From Vitis vinifera (taxonomy: Eukaryota; Streptophyta; Magnoliopsida; Vitales; Vitaceae), in the NCBI RefSeq assembly GCF_030704535.1, contig NC_081817.1:3301001-3365000 (forward strand): a stretch of DNA of 64,000 nt, given 5' to 3'. The notes below the pieces were generated by a model. The model did not search any database, was not told the DNA's origin, and worked only from the letters and a program-made list of their open reading frames with translations. Positions 1 through 11,940 of the stretch are shown piece after piece. The stretch's first letter is position 1, and every line of letters begins with the position of its first letter. The translations under genes were made by a program, and so were the position numbers.

Positions 1-3000
1 GACATCTAAGCAAAGCACAATGGTAACTGTCAAAAGATTAGCTCCTTCCCCCCAAGTTCATAGGCCTCCTCCTTGTACCCCAACTTTGAAGTTCTCAATT
101 TCAGTTATACATATATCCACATGCCTTATCTTTACTAAATTGTCTGGACATAGCATGACAATCAAATTTCCCTTGCCTTGGTGATAATTTGTGATAAAAT
201 CAGACAATTCTACATAATATAATTCATGTGTTGTGCCCTATCATAAGAATTTAAAAATACAATTAATCATATGCACCATAAAGGTTGGGAGTAGCATGTT
301 GGAAGAATAAAGTCAATAGCTGCTGATGCTCATTTTGTTATATATGTGACTAATGGAATGACAGCATATCAACTAAAGCTAAGTCAAATCATTAGATAAT
401 CTCTTCTATCATGACTTAGCAATTTTTTTTTTTAATTAACATGAGGAGATATCCACTTGCAATAATCATATAGCCTTATACTTCTAATCCTAATATGGGA
501 TCTTTCTGGTGCCCAAGTTGCAGCTGCCTATTCATTTGATTGAGATTGCTGAATTGTTTCCTAAGGTGGTCAAATTGATGGCAAACTATAGGTAGCTTAT
601 AAAACCCTCTATCTATGATCCAGAAAATGCCCCTGATAATATGTTTTTGAGTCTCACTTATCCTAATTGAGGGCTGATGAGAACAAACAATTCAATGGAA
701 AGAGTTTTAGATCTTTCTGCTATGAGAGAACTTACCGTTAATAGTAGATAAAGCTGCTAGGAATGATACCCATATCATTTTTCCTTCTCTACCCCACACC
801 GGACTTCATCACATGCCAGAATATTTCCTTACTGAAAAAGAAAATTTTCCTATTTTAGGAGAAGAAAAACAAAATTCTGACCCTAAAAGAAGAAACAGTT
901 TGAAAATAATTCTACCCAGGTTGTTTTAGGTTGTCTTCACTCCCATTTTTCCAAACCAAGCAAGAACTCTGACCTAATCTTTTTTCAAGCATTCAAAAGA
1001 AAACATGCATACATATTTTGAATAGGATTTTGAAGGACTCATCACGATTTAAAAACAAGTTGCGGAGTTGGAGATATTCAAAAGGGGATTGGTGGGTGTG
1101 ACTATGAACCAGCCAAGCTGTCGAAGCCTCGAAGATTGAAGAGAGGAGTGTCAAAGGAGTTAGTGGCCTGACGCGTGGAATAGTGGAAAAAGGGGGGAGT
1201 TTCTGACTAAAAAAGAGTAGTGGTATTATTATGGTACACGGTCATCAAAGTAAATCCAGGGAGAGCAGTTTGTACGAGGAGGATGTGTGGGCTATGCTCC
1301 ACTACTCCGTGTTCGACGCTTGTCACTCTTCTGCGCCTTTCTCCTCCATTCCGTACAGTTGCAGCCCCATCAATGTCACGTCCTCATCTCTTTCCCCTCC
1401 ATCTACATGCGTGGTTCTGGTTTCTGTTTATATATTATCTGCTTTTATTTACAGTGAATACCCTCTATGAACCCTCTGAATTACCAACTTGTCCAGGGGC
1501 GTCTCCTTAAATGAATGAAAGATTAAAGTTTCCAATGGCCTCCTGGTCCAAGGATGCTCCCCAAGGGCTTTTCAGGTCACCCCTTCAGTACAAATAGTAT
1601 ATATTAAGGGTATATTGATATTCTCATTCATATGTATCTAAAAGGAAAAAGATTCACTAAAAGCTTTCTTGACTATTTGTTGAAAATTCAGAATGGATGT
1701 TTATATGCTTGTGATAATATTCCTCCAGCTGCCATGGATGCTTCCATTTCAAACACTCCATGATTTATGTTTTGAGCATTGCTATATCTTGTGCCTAATG
1801 TGGCGGACATCCTTAGGCCATTTCGCTTTCCTCCTCCTAAACCAGGGCCTAACATGTCTGCACATTAGTGGAATTGGTGAAATTACCCCATCGGAACATT
1901 AATCTTCAACTTTTGTTCATCACTTTGTGAAGACTATTGAGGTGAAGCTTAGAACAGTTTCCATGGATTTAGCTTTGAACAATGTGGCAATTGATCCCTG
2001 GGGAAGTGTTTTAATTTTCCATAGTAATTAGTAAGAAATTGGATGAACTAAATTTGGTTTGCTTCTAATAGCATTTAATAAGTTGATAAGGAGCCAATAT
2101 CACAATATGTTTCATATTGGAGATATGTTTGATTACTGAGAAAACAAAAAGGGAAAAGAAGTCATCTGAAGTATAATTCACTTGTTTAATTTCTATTAAC
2201 TATGGAGGGACAATTAAGATTCTCATTCTTAATTACATGTTAAATCATATTTGCTTAACCTAATGATTCAAACTTATCTTAATTGCCATAATTATATTAT
2301 CAACATATTTTGTCTTTCTTGTTGAAAATAACAATATTAATGCGTCTCTCCTAAGTCGCGCCTTTTTGCAGGTAGTGCGCATGCGGCGTATGCAAATAGT
2401 AGCGAGTCATGATACGAATTTGTATAAAAAGATTCAATCATGTGATCTTATGTTAAACCCACTAAACATTTGAATGCAAAGAACTTTCCCTTTTGTTTAG
2501 GTCAGGTGATTTGCACAGTAATTTATAAGAAGGGTAGTACTGTGGAAGCATAAAATAGTGTTGCTGTGGCAGAAACCAAATAGGTAATTTAGAGAGACTT
2601 CAATTTCAATGCTGCAAAGTTAGCCTTTCAAAGAAGCGAAAGAAGAACGGTATAAGGATTTGAGAAGGTTGAAAAGGGACCACTTCAAATTTGGTGGTGT
2701 ATCACCTAAATTTAATTGTGACAAGTATGGCTGAAAATTAATGGATTGTAGTTTGAACAGTAAGAATTAAGGCATAATAGGCTTTACTATAGGAGAAAGA
2801 GGTGTTTATATCTAAAACAAAAATGAAAAACAGTTTCTAGCTAGTAAAACACTTAGCTCAAATGTGTTTACAAGCAAACACATTCTCAGAAAAACAGAAG
2901 GATTACTTAGAGATGATTGGAAACTGCACCAACAAGATACTTATTTTGGCCTTTGAAGAAAGGCAGGAAATGTAGAGAATAAGCAGAATTATGGTCCTGA

Positions 3001-3890
3001 AGATTGATCAGTTATCCCAAAATCTCAGCATTATCATTTACCAATGAGTCAATGTTGCCAACAAAACAAAGGGTAACCTTACAGGAAGGTTTTATAAATT
3101 CATTGTATTGGACATTGGATGTTACCTGTCTTGCAGAATGAGGACTGAAGAAACTTACAAGCATAAAATGATGAAAGGAAATGACTTATTTAGAGAAAAA
3201 AAATAGATGGAATTTCTTCTTAAAAAGAAAATCTGAAGTGTTCTAGCTATATGGGGAGGAACATATGCATGGGCTACTTCCAATAACAAAAAGATCCAAT
3301 CATCCAAGGCACTAAAGGATTAAGAGTGTAGAACCTGATCATGTGGGAGGAGGAAGGTTATTATGTGAGTGGTTTTTCTAAGAGAAATTCATAGATAGCG
3401 TACATGTCTTGGCAAAACAAAATCTAAAATGCGCTAGAGAGACACCAAAACTTAAAAGAGAACTATATTTGGCCATTAACTTGCAACAGTTAGCCCAGGA
3501 AAAAGCTTAAGAAGGAGCCATAAATGGGAACTGAGGGATGATGACAAGGAACCAAAAAACCCTAGAAGAGGGCACCTCTCTTGATATTTTGGCGGTCAGG
3601 GCCCTGTCAATTCCGCCCACTAGAAATACTTGTAGGGGACGCAACATATCCTCCAAACCTAAACGCCAACATTACCGGGCAAGTTTTCATTTTCCATTCT
3701 CAGATGCTATTATTCCCTTGACATCTGTGGAAGAGAGCTAGGTCAGTGAGGATTAAAGGATTTGGTAAATTTGGTACCTAGGATTGCGATGTATAACTGT
3801 TGTGGGTACACCAGCACTCCTCTCTCCTCACATATCTCTCAGTACCAACCAATCCTCCTCTCTCCTATTCATTACTCATAATCATCTCTT
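1..3890. other. AT-rich intergenic DNA, no gene supported
   Basis: Several short open frames occur here, but none resembles a protein family I recognise. None has convincing splice structure or a supportive leader. The stretch ends in the promoter region of the MIR172 gene. Confidence 0.6.
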
Positions 3891-3906
3891 CCCACTTGTG
3901 AACCTC

Positions 3907-3918
3907 TATATATTTATA
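3907..3918 (+). promoter_or_regulatory. Candidate TATA box of the MIR172 gene
   Basis: A TATATATTTATA motif is followed by a CT-rich stretch (about 3940-4060) typical of plant leaders. It lies about 400 bases before the miR172 hairpin, a plausible length for a pri-miRNA leader. The assignment rests on position and composition only. Confidence 0.5.
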
Positions 3919-4304
3919 CCCTTAACACCTTCAATCCTCAAATATTACCGCATTCTCTAGCTCTTCCCTCTTGTCCCTCCTTTAGTCCTTTGCTCAGATA
4001 CTATTAGCTTTTCTCTTCACATTCTCTCATCTTTTTCAAGTTTTTGATTGTGGGTACATGTATAGAGTACCGTAGAATAGCTTTTCTACCAAGTGGGTCT
4101 TGTTTATTTGATAAGCTGAGATATGGTTTTGAAGCGTTCTGCTGTCCTTCCTTGCATTTGCCTTTACTTTTTCCTTCATAGAATGTGGTCTTGAGGTTAG
4201 GGCTAGGTTCCTTCTTCCTTTACATCTCTTTTTACTCGTTTTCTTTCTTTATTCCTTTACTTTTGCATGGATTCATATGATGAAAGAAGATCTCAAGACA
4301 CCAG

Positions 4305-4455
4305 TCACTGTTTGCGGATGGAGCATCATCAAGATTCACAAGTATTGAGACTCAGTGCGTGGTGGTGATGGTGACTTTTGTGGTCCCTTCCTACACTCCG
4401 ATGGCTCTTTGATGTGGGAATCTTGATGATGCTGCAGCGGCAATAAATGGCTAAT
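4305..4455 (+). ncRNA. MIR172: MIR172 microRNA precursor hairpin
   Basis: The 3' arm at 4417-4437 carries a 21-nt sequence matching the miR172c/e type, with core AATCTTGATGATGCTGCA. The 5' arm at about 4320-4340 is its near-complement (GCATCATCAAGATTCACA core) and would be the star strand. Pairing continues beyond the duplex: TTTGCGG on the left arm faces the GC-rich CAGCGGCAA end of the right arm. About 75 bases separate the two arms and can form the loop region. In plants miR172 represses AP2/TOE-type transcription factors by cleavage and translational block, and controls flowering time, phase change and floral organ identity. A TATA box and CT-rich leader lie about 400 bases upstream on the same strand. 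The family is firmly recognised; I cannot tell which member it is without a database. Confidence 0.92.
4417..4437 (+). ncRNA. miR172: Mature miR172 (3' arm)
   Basis: This 21-nt segment begins GGAATC and ends GCTGCAG, as in miR172 variants with a 5' GG. The predicted star strand is at about 4320-4340. The exact ends are inferred from family members. Confidence 0.88.
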
Positions 4456-4459
4456 TTTT

Positions 4460-7400
4460 ATATAAATCATCTCCAAAACCACAAAACAGTTGCAGAAGAT
4501 CGAGGACGGTGCCCATCATGACAATATCAGGTTCGAACAATGAAGGCAGAACTTGTTAATTATTCTGCAAAAACCCTATTCTTTATCTTAAAATCTCTAT
4601 ATATTATCCCAAAAAAAAAAAAAAAGGTCTCGAAACTGCTGCTTCTCTTGGAAGTGTTTCATCTGTTTATGCTGTTACAGGCAGTCGAGACTCAGATATG
4701 GTTAGGGTTTTTTGTCAGTTAACCCTAAGTTGCACCAGGTTTGAGCTAGACTGTTTGGGTCATGATCCAAGGGGTAGTATGTTGTATTTTCCATGTGTTA
4801 ACTGGAGTTTTTATTTCAGTGATGACGGATGTAGTGGCTTCTCTGACCTTTCCTCAAAAGTTTTGCTGTACTAGAACCACCTGGGCACAGTAGGTATGTC
4901 TGTACTACTATCTCTCTCTCTCGTGTGCAAGGACAAATGAGATAATCATGGTGTGCTTTTATTTCATGGACATTAAGGGTTCTTAGTTTCCTCGCTTTTC
5001 TTCTTCATTTTCTGTCTCTAGATCTTAATCCTATTTATCTCTCTATTTCAGCTTTCAGCTCAGACACCAGCTTTTCTCACAAATATATTTGATGTGTTTG
5101 GAATCCGTATGAAGTCTCACATACAATCATTTTTATAACTGCCGTACATAATGAAAATCATGGAGTTTTGACTGCCTTCTGGAAACTTGAATGTGACTCT
5201 CAACTATACCCCATCTGGATGTGCCATTTCCCAGATTTGATTTCCAGTTCCTTTCCAAAATGCCAATTTCCACTTCAACAATTTTTGAAAGTCTACATTA
5301 AGAGGATCCCTCACTAACTTCTTTATTTAGCTATTTGGGAAGATGTGGGAAAGTTTTGGATTCCCTTGTTTTCACAAGGCAATTATTTTCCATCAGATCT
5401 GCAGTTTTCATGTATGAAGTGTGTAGGTGTGAGGAGAAGCACTCACTCTGATATTGGCTCCTTGAGGGTCTTGTAAAGTTACATTTTAATATCATTTAAG
5501 CAGATCAATTAGACCATTATGTGTGATCTTCTCTTACACAATGATGAGATTTATGCCCCCTTAAAGCTGTTGATCAATCTATCAATAGTGACCATAGAGG
5601 TCTCTCACACTCTTGCTATATTGGTCTTTTCAAGTAAATATCATACAGGCATGAACGTTCCTTGGATTTGAATCTCAAATTGTGGTTGAGTGCAAAGGTG
5701 AAAGGAAGATAGAGCTCAAGGGTTTTATTGATGACTGATTTATTTAAATAGAAGCAAGATCTTGGGTGTCATTTTAGGGTTATATAACCAGATAGCTTGG
5801 TTGTGTAATCTCATTCTAATTAGTCTAGGGATCTAATATTGATGAAAGATTGGTATAGTGTGTTGATTTTTGTTCCAATACTTCTGATTTAGGCCTTGGA
5901 TAATGTACTTAAGAATGATCTCCACCTTCAAATCACTGTAAAAATGGAAACATATGATTTTCCCAATTGCTTTTCAGAAAAACTTCTTCATAGAATATGT
6001 CATGCCAGTTCAAAATTTTTTGCAAAATCATATCACTGAAATCTTTATTTCTTTGTATTTTTCTTCAGCATTTTCTCTTCTTTTGCCTGTCTGGAAGATG
6101 AACTGCTTTACTACTTAGATTTTTCCACACTTCAAAACATTTGGGATGAAAGGCAAGAAAAATTGCAAACATGTGCAAGCGCTTTGTGGAACTGCTTCTT
6201 TGATTATAGTACAGCTACATGTGATATTATTTTTATACAATATCAAAAGACATTCTGCACCATATTCTAGTACTTGCTGACCTCGCTTTAGTACTAAATC
6301 ATCATTTTCCTTCCTACGAAATCATTAAGCATTGCACTACAGGGAATTAGTGACAGCTCTTATGCTAGAGAATGACTATTTCTTCTGCTGCCAAAAATGG
6401 TTATATCATTTATAATCTTATTACTTTCCAAAGTAATAATTCCCATTTTCTCTGCTAGAAAACTATATCCCAAGTTTTCCTATCTTCCCCAACCTAAGGA
6501 CACCGTCCCTGTGAGTAGCGTGACAGTTACTGACATACACATGTCCACAAAATTCTGCATAATTGTCAGGTCTGAAGATTCGGCCCAGAGCTGGCTGGCT
6601 CCAAGGACATAGATATATATTCTACTACTTGAGAAGCAGTGATGCTGTCTATGGACTATGTGTCTTACGATTCAGAATAGGACCCTCTTCTTACACCACA
6701 AAATGGCAAAATACTAAAATATCTACGTATTTTTACCATTTTTTTTAAACGGAGGGACTCCCTGACATTTTCTCAAACATATAACGTGCTTGACAACTTA
6801 AGGCAGCAATCGTCTTGTTGGGCCTTGAACTAGCTTGTGGGCTTGGCATTCCCTGGGGCCCATCAATTTTCATTCACTGTGAAGCCCAAAATTCCCACAA
6901 TAGACTTCTCCATGAGGCTCGGTGGGCCGGATTGCCCCAATCTGATACAGCTGCTTAGAGGAATGCTGCACAACCACACAAGTAATTGAAATTTGAAATT
7001 AAATAGGATTGTTTCTCTTAATAATTATTATATAATTAAACAGGATCTTCTTCAATCATTAGACCACAAAATCACAAGTATAAAAATTAAAATAACCCAA
7101 ATTCAATCATCCTAGAGGATTTGTTGCTTATCCAAATCAAGTCTGGGCTGATTTAGATTTGGACAGCCCTCCAGAAAAAGTACTTAAATTTAGACAAAAA
7201 TATAGGGAACGATGTCTAATGTTCCCCCCCACACACCCCTTAGGTATTCCACTGCAGTTGATACGTGAATGATTATGCCCAAACCTTCATCACACCACAA
7301 CTTCGAAAATATTCCACATGGACGCATGTGACCCTCCAAACTATATTCTCGTATCAGACCATAAATCAAAGGTTTAAATCCTTTGACTTGACCGCATATT

Positions 7401-9618
7401 AACTTGTGGCCTATGCCATGCACACGTCGTTATAGTAATTAATAATGTAAAACTGACCACCCCATGATCCTAGATACCATCTCTTCATTGATGAAGGAAA
7501 GCAAAAATACCCGGATAGCAGAATAGCGGGATATGAATATGCCGCTCACCCATGAGCACGGCGGACTTTAAGGAAGCTGCTCCTCGGCATCCAGTTATGT
7601 TACGTGAATTATCGACAGAAAGTAATGTAGGATTTGAGTTCATGGAATTTGTAACGGCCCGGCGAAAACCTTGCCCGAATGGAGTGAAATGTTGGTGTGT
7701 CTGTTCATGGAAGGGGGACTGGAATTTGAAGGAAGGCAGAGGCTTTAGAGGAAGGAGATGGAGTTTAGTGTAAGAGGTGTCTAAATGCAATTGATCGTAG
7801 TACAAGAGGCAATTAATTTGGAGATGAAGTCTAAGTAGACGATTTGTTCTAGTTTGCATCAATACATCCAATATGGACAAATTGAAGCTTCAATTAAACT
7901 CATGTTCATGGCGACATGCACAGAGCTTACGTTTTGGTAATTTTAATTTAAAAAGGAAAAAAATAAAAAATAAATAAATAAGAAAATCGAAATGATTGAG
8001 TTTGTATAGAGGAGTTGACGGTTGAGCCGGAGAGACTTTTGGTCTGAACGACCGGAGACAGAACCCAACCATTGTGCCAACCGACACGTGTACAAAAGGC
8101 ACTAACTACTAAAAGTCTCTACAAAACTGGGGCCCACTCTGGAATGTAACGGCTACCATGTTGATCATGTGATTCGACCTATTCTATGTATGTAGCAACG
8201 TTACTCTTCTTTTTTTATACTTTTATTTTTGTTTTTTTCCCATCTTTGTTTTTCTCTACTAATTAAAAGATATTTTAATAATATAAAATATATGTCTACC
8301 AGAACAAATTCCAATTAAAAAAAATTATTATATGTAACAAAAATAACATTTTTTTAATATTTATTCAAATATGGCAATTGCAAATCCACATCACTCTTTC
8401 AAATATGAATTAAAATTGTCTTTTAAAACATAACTTCAGTTTAAATTATTTAATTGAACTTCGTAGATTAATACAAATTTAAAAAAAAAAATTTAATTTA
8501 ATTTTTTTTTAAAAATCCAAATTAAAGGATATGTTATATATGTAATGCAACAAGTGGTGGGAGTATGACTAGAGCTCCGTCTTACTACTTTAAAAGCACT
8601 TCTTTTGTTTGAAAATAAGCTTATGACTCATGAGCGATGATGGTCTGTAAAGGCAAACAAGATACATAAGATAATTAAAATATATATATATATATAAATC
8701 TCAACTTTAAGTTTTATTTTTATTTATTTAAAAATATTTTAAAATATATACATTATTTCATAAATTATATATTTATTTCCTAAAATGACTTTTTATTTGT
8801 TAGGATAATAATATCAATTAACAATTTTTTAAAATTGATAAAAATTAAAAATTAAAATTGAAAAGCTTTAAAGCTAAAAATATAAAAATAAAATATTAAC
8901 TTTCACTATGTTAAATGATACCAATAAAAAAAAAATAGATATCGAGAAAAAGTTGAAAATATAATAACAGTTAATATTTTATTTTTGAACGTTTTTAAGT
9001 TTTTTGGTTTCAAAATTATATTTAATTTTTAAGTATTTTAGTTTTAATTGTATTTTTAATTTTTAAAATTTCTTATTTTATTGGTTGATGTCAACTAATA
9101 AAAATTGTATTCAATTTTATTAAAAAAAAAAGAGAAGATAAGTATATTTATATAATACAATATTTAAAATCAATATTAATTAGAGAATTATAAAGATTTT
9201 ATTTATCACTAGGATAATTTTTTCAAAATGATTTGTATCTAATATTATATAATAAAATAATTATAATATATTTATTTATAAGATATTTTTATTAAATTAA
9301 AATGATAAATTATTTTTTTGATAATTTTATTTAATATTATTGAATAAAATAGTATTTCAATAAATAAATATCTTACTTATGAAAAAGTATATATATTTTA
9401 AGATATTTTTAAATAAACGAATGTAAAACTAATTTACAAAAATTGAAGTTATTTTTTTTATCAAATTAATGAGTAAAAGTAAAACTCACTTTTCCCTATG
9501 ATTAAAAAGTGTTTCAATTTTTATTTTTTATTTTTTAAGTTATTGATAATTTTTTGGTTTAAATGATATATATTTTACAAAAAAAATTCTTTCATATAAG
9601 CTTTTTCTAATGTAATTA
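4460..9618. other. Gene-poor spacer, very AT-rich from 8.2 kb
   Basis: The first part may contain the 3' portion of the MIR172 primary transcript. The short frames at 6397-6748 and 7190-8102 match no family I know. From about 8200 the sequence is made of long A/T runs with no coding signal. Confidence 0.5.
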
Positions 9619-11940
9619 TGATAAGGATTAACTTGTTTTCCGTGATAAGGATCTCTTAGTTTATTGAGTAACTAAGAATGAAAATATTAGTTTAAACCAC
9701 AATCGAGATTGTTATTGCCCTAACAATGACAACTCTAGACCATTGAGTTAACACTTATATTTGGGTTAACACCTATATTTATTTTAAATGTTGTTGACTT
9801 GAATTAAACTTTTGACTCCACCACTAGTTTAGATGGTTATATCAATAATTTGACTATACAGATATATCAAGATATATGGAAAATTTAGATGAAACTAAAA
9901 TTAATCAAAAATCATTAAAATATTTTAAAAAAAATTATAAAAGCATTAATATATTGATTAAAATTGATATATGAATGATATAATTTATAATATTAGATAA
10001 TATTTGAAACTACATTTAATGTTAAAATGACAATTTATCTATTTTATAATATATGTATAATTATTATATTTATGTTAAATTCATGATTTTTGTACCTTCA
10101 ATAATAAATTAAATGGAATTTGTAAATAAATAAAAATAGTATATTTATTAAAACTTTATTTTAATATTTCATTTTTAAAATACATATAAAATTGAAGCAT
10201 AAATATAAAATATATTAAATGTGGGCTAATATAATAAGTAAAGGCCTGGGCTGGTTTTTTAACCTTACGACCACGTTCGAGTCCCCACACCGCAAAATTC
10301 TCCATTTGTTACTTTGACCCAACGACTTTTGCTGGTTTGACCGTGCTTTGATGAGTTGTCATTTCCTAAATGGACACTTAAGCCTTGGTTGCTCAGTGTA
10401 CTCCACTACTGAACCAAATTCTCATATTCAAGTCTTGCACATTTCTAAATGGACAGCAGCAATGCAAGAAGAGTATAAGGCCCTTATTCATAACAAAACA
10501 TGGTCACTTATGCCTTTACCCTTAACTAGAATGTCATTGGTTGTAAGTGGGCTTTCAGGTTAAAGAAAAATTTAGATGGATCAATTCAAAGGCATAAAGC
10601 TCACTTGGTTGCAAAGGGTTCACTCAAAGACCTAGCTTGGATTCTAGTGATGCATTTAGCCCTATTGTAAAGGCAATAGCCATTAGTATTATACTTGCTC
10701 TTGCAGTTCACTACAACTAGCCACTTCGACAAGTCGACATCAATAATGTCTTCTTATATGGTGATCTCACTAGGTCGGTGTTTATGCAACAACCTCTTGA
10801 CTTTGATAATGCAACTACTCTCACATATGTTTATAAGTTGAATAGCATCCTTTATGGCCTCAAATAGGCATTAAGAGTCTAGTTCATCAAGTTCACATCA
10901 ATATTGACTATATTGGGTTTCAAAGCATTTAAGTCAGACTCTTCACTAATAATTATGCCTTTCAAGGCAACTTAATTTTCTTATTTATGTTGATGTCATA
11001 GTTGTGATAAGTAACAACATTCAACTTATTTCAAAGTTCATTTCTAATCTTTATCATTAGTTTGCACTCAAAGATATAGGCTAGTTTCATCACTTTCTTA
11101 GGATTGAGGTAACTCAACATAGTACAAGACTTCATCTCACTCAAACTAAGTATATTGAGAGTCTTCTAACCAAGACTCAAATGATTGAAGCAACACCAAT
11201 AGTAACACTATGTCTCACTTCTTTTCAATTATCTCAATATGATGACGCTTGAAAATGCAACATCCTACAAAAGTGTAGTAGATGCACTTCAATATCTAAC
11301 ACTCACTCATGTAGAAATTGCTTTTGTTGTTAACAAAGTAAGCCAATTCATGCATAAGGTGATTGATTTTCATTAAGAAGTTGTCAAAAGATTGCTATGG
11401 TACCTCAAAGGAACCATGCATCATGCCCTTTCTATTACACTACTATCACAACTTGATCTAGTTGCATATTCAAATGTTGATTAGGCTAACAATCAAGATG
11501 ATTGCAAATCCATGGGTGGTTATTGCATCTACCTAGGCTCATTTTCAGTTTCATGAAGTGTTAAGAAGCAATTTGTTCTCTCTCTCTCTAATACTAAATC
11601 CAATTATTAAAGCCATGCAAATACTACCACTAAGTTTTCCTAGATCTAATCTTTTCTTGATCCAATCTTTTCTTACAGAGCTTCGGGTTTATCTTCCTCA
11701 TGGTCCGATTATATGTTGTGACAACATGAGTGCCTTTGCCTTAGTTGCACATCGAGTTGGATATTTATTTTCTACAAGATAAAGTAATTGGTAAACAAGT
11801 GATTATTCGTTGTGTTCCTAATGCAAATTAAATAGTTGATGTTATGACCAAGGGCTTGTGTCTAACATCGATTTTTGGTGATACACACCAAGCTCAATGT
11901 TGCAATCTCCCCATTGTACTTAAGGAAGGGGAATGATAAG
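9619..11940 (+). mobile_element. Decayed Ty1/copia retrotransposon relic
   Basis: Fragments of a copia polyprotein are scattered over several frames. Reverse-transcriptase start is at about 10440-10530 (WTAAMQEEYKALIHNKTW), followed by the conserved LKKNLDGSIQRHKA stretch in another frame. Later motifs include an LYGLK-like box near 10850, a YKSVVDALQYLTLTHVEIAF match at about 11270-11330, and RNase H-like sequence around 11500-11720. Many stops and frameshifts show it is dead. A purine tract (AAGGAAGGGGAA, 11922-11933) is directly followed by TGATAAG at 11934, which looks like the start of a 3' LTR. A similar TGATAAGGATTAACTTG stretch begins at 9619 and may be a damaged 5' LTR. The outer ends are uncertain. 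Confidence 0.75.

Noticed and set aside
1565-1585. Sequence resembling miR398 (TTCAGGTCACCCCTT)
   Set aside because: The first several bases differ from miR398 and I see no complementary arm within about 200 bases on either side, so there is no hairpin.
1657-1675. miR396-like AGCTTTCTTGA
   Set aside because: Only about 11 bases match and no pairing arm is visible.
7552-7773. 73-residue frame with a Cys-rich stretch (CPNGVKCWCVCS)
   Set aside because: It has an ATG but matches no family I know, lacks a signal peptide and has no convincing promoter. It may be chance.
10274-10284. Box-B-like CGTTCGAGTCC (tRNA or SINE promoter part)
   Set aside because: No matching box A, acceptor stem or anticodon arm could be built around it.
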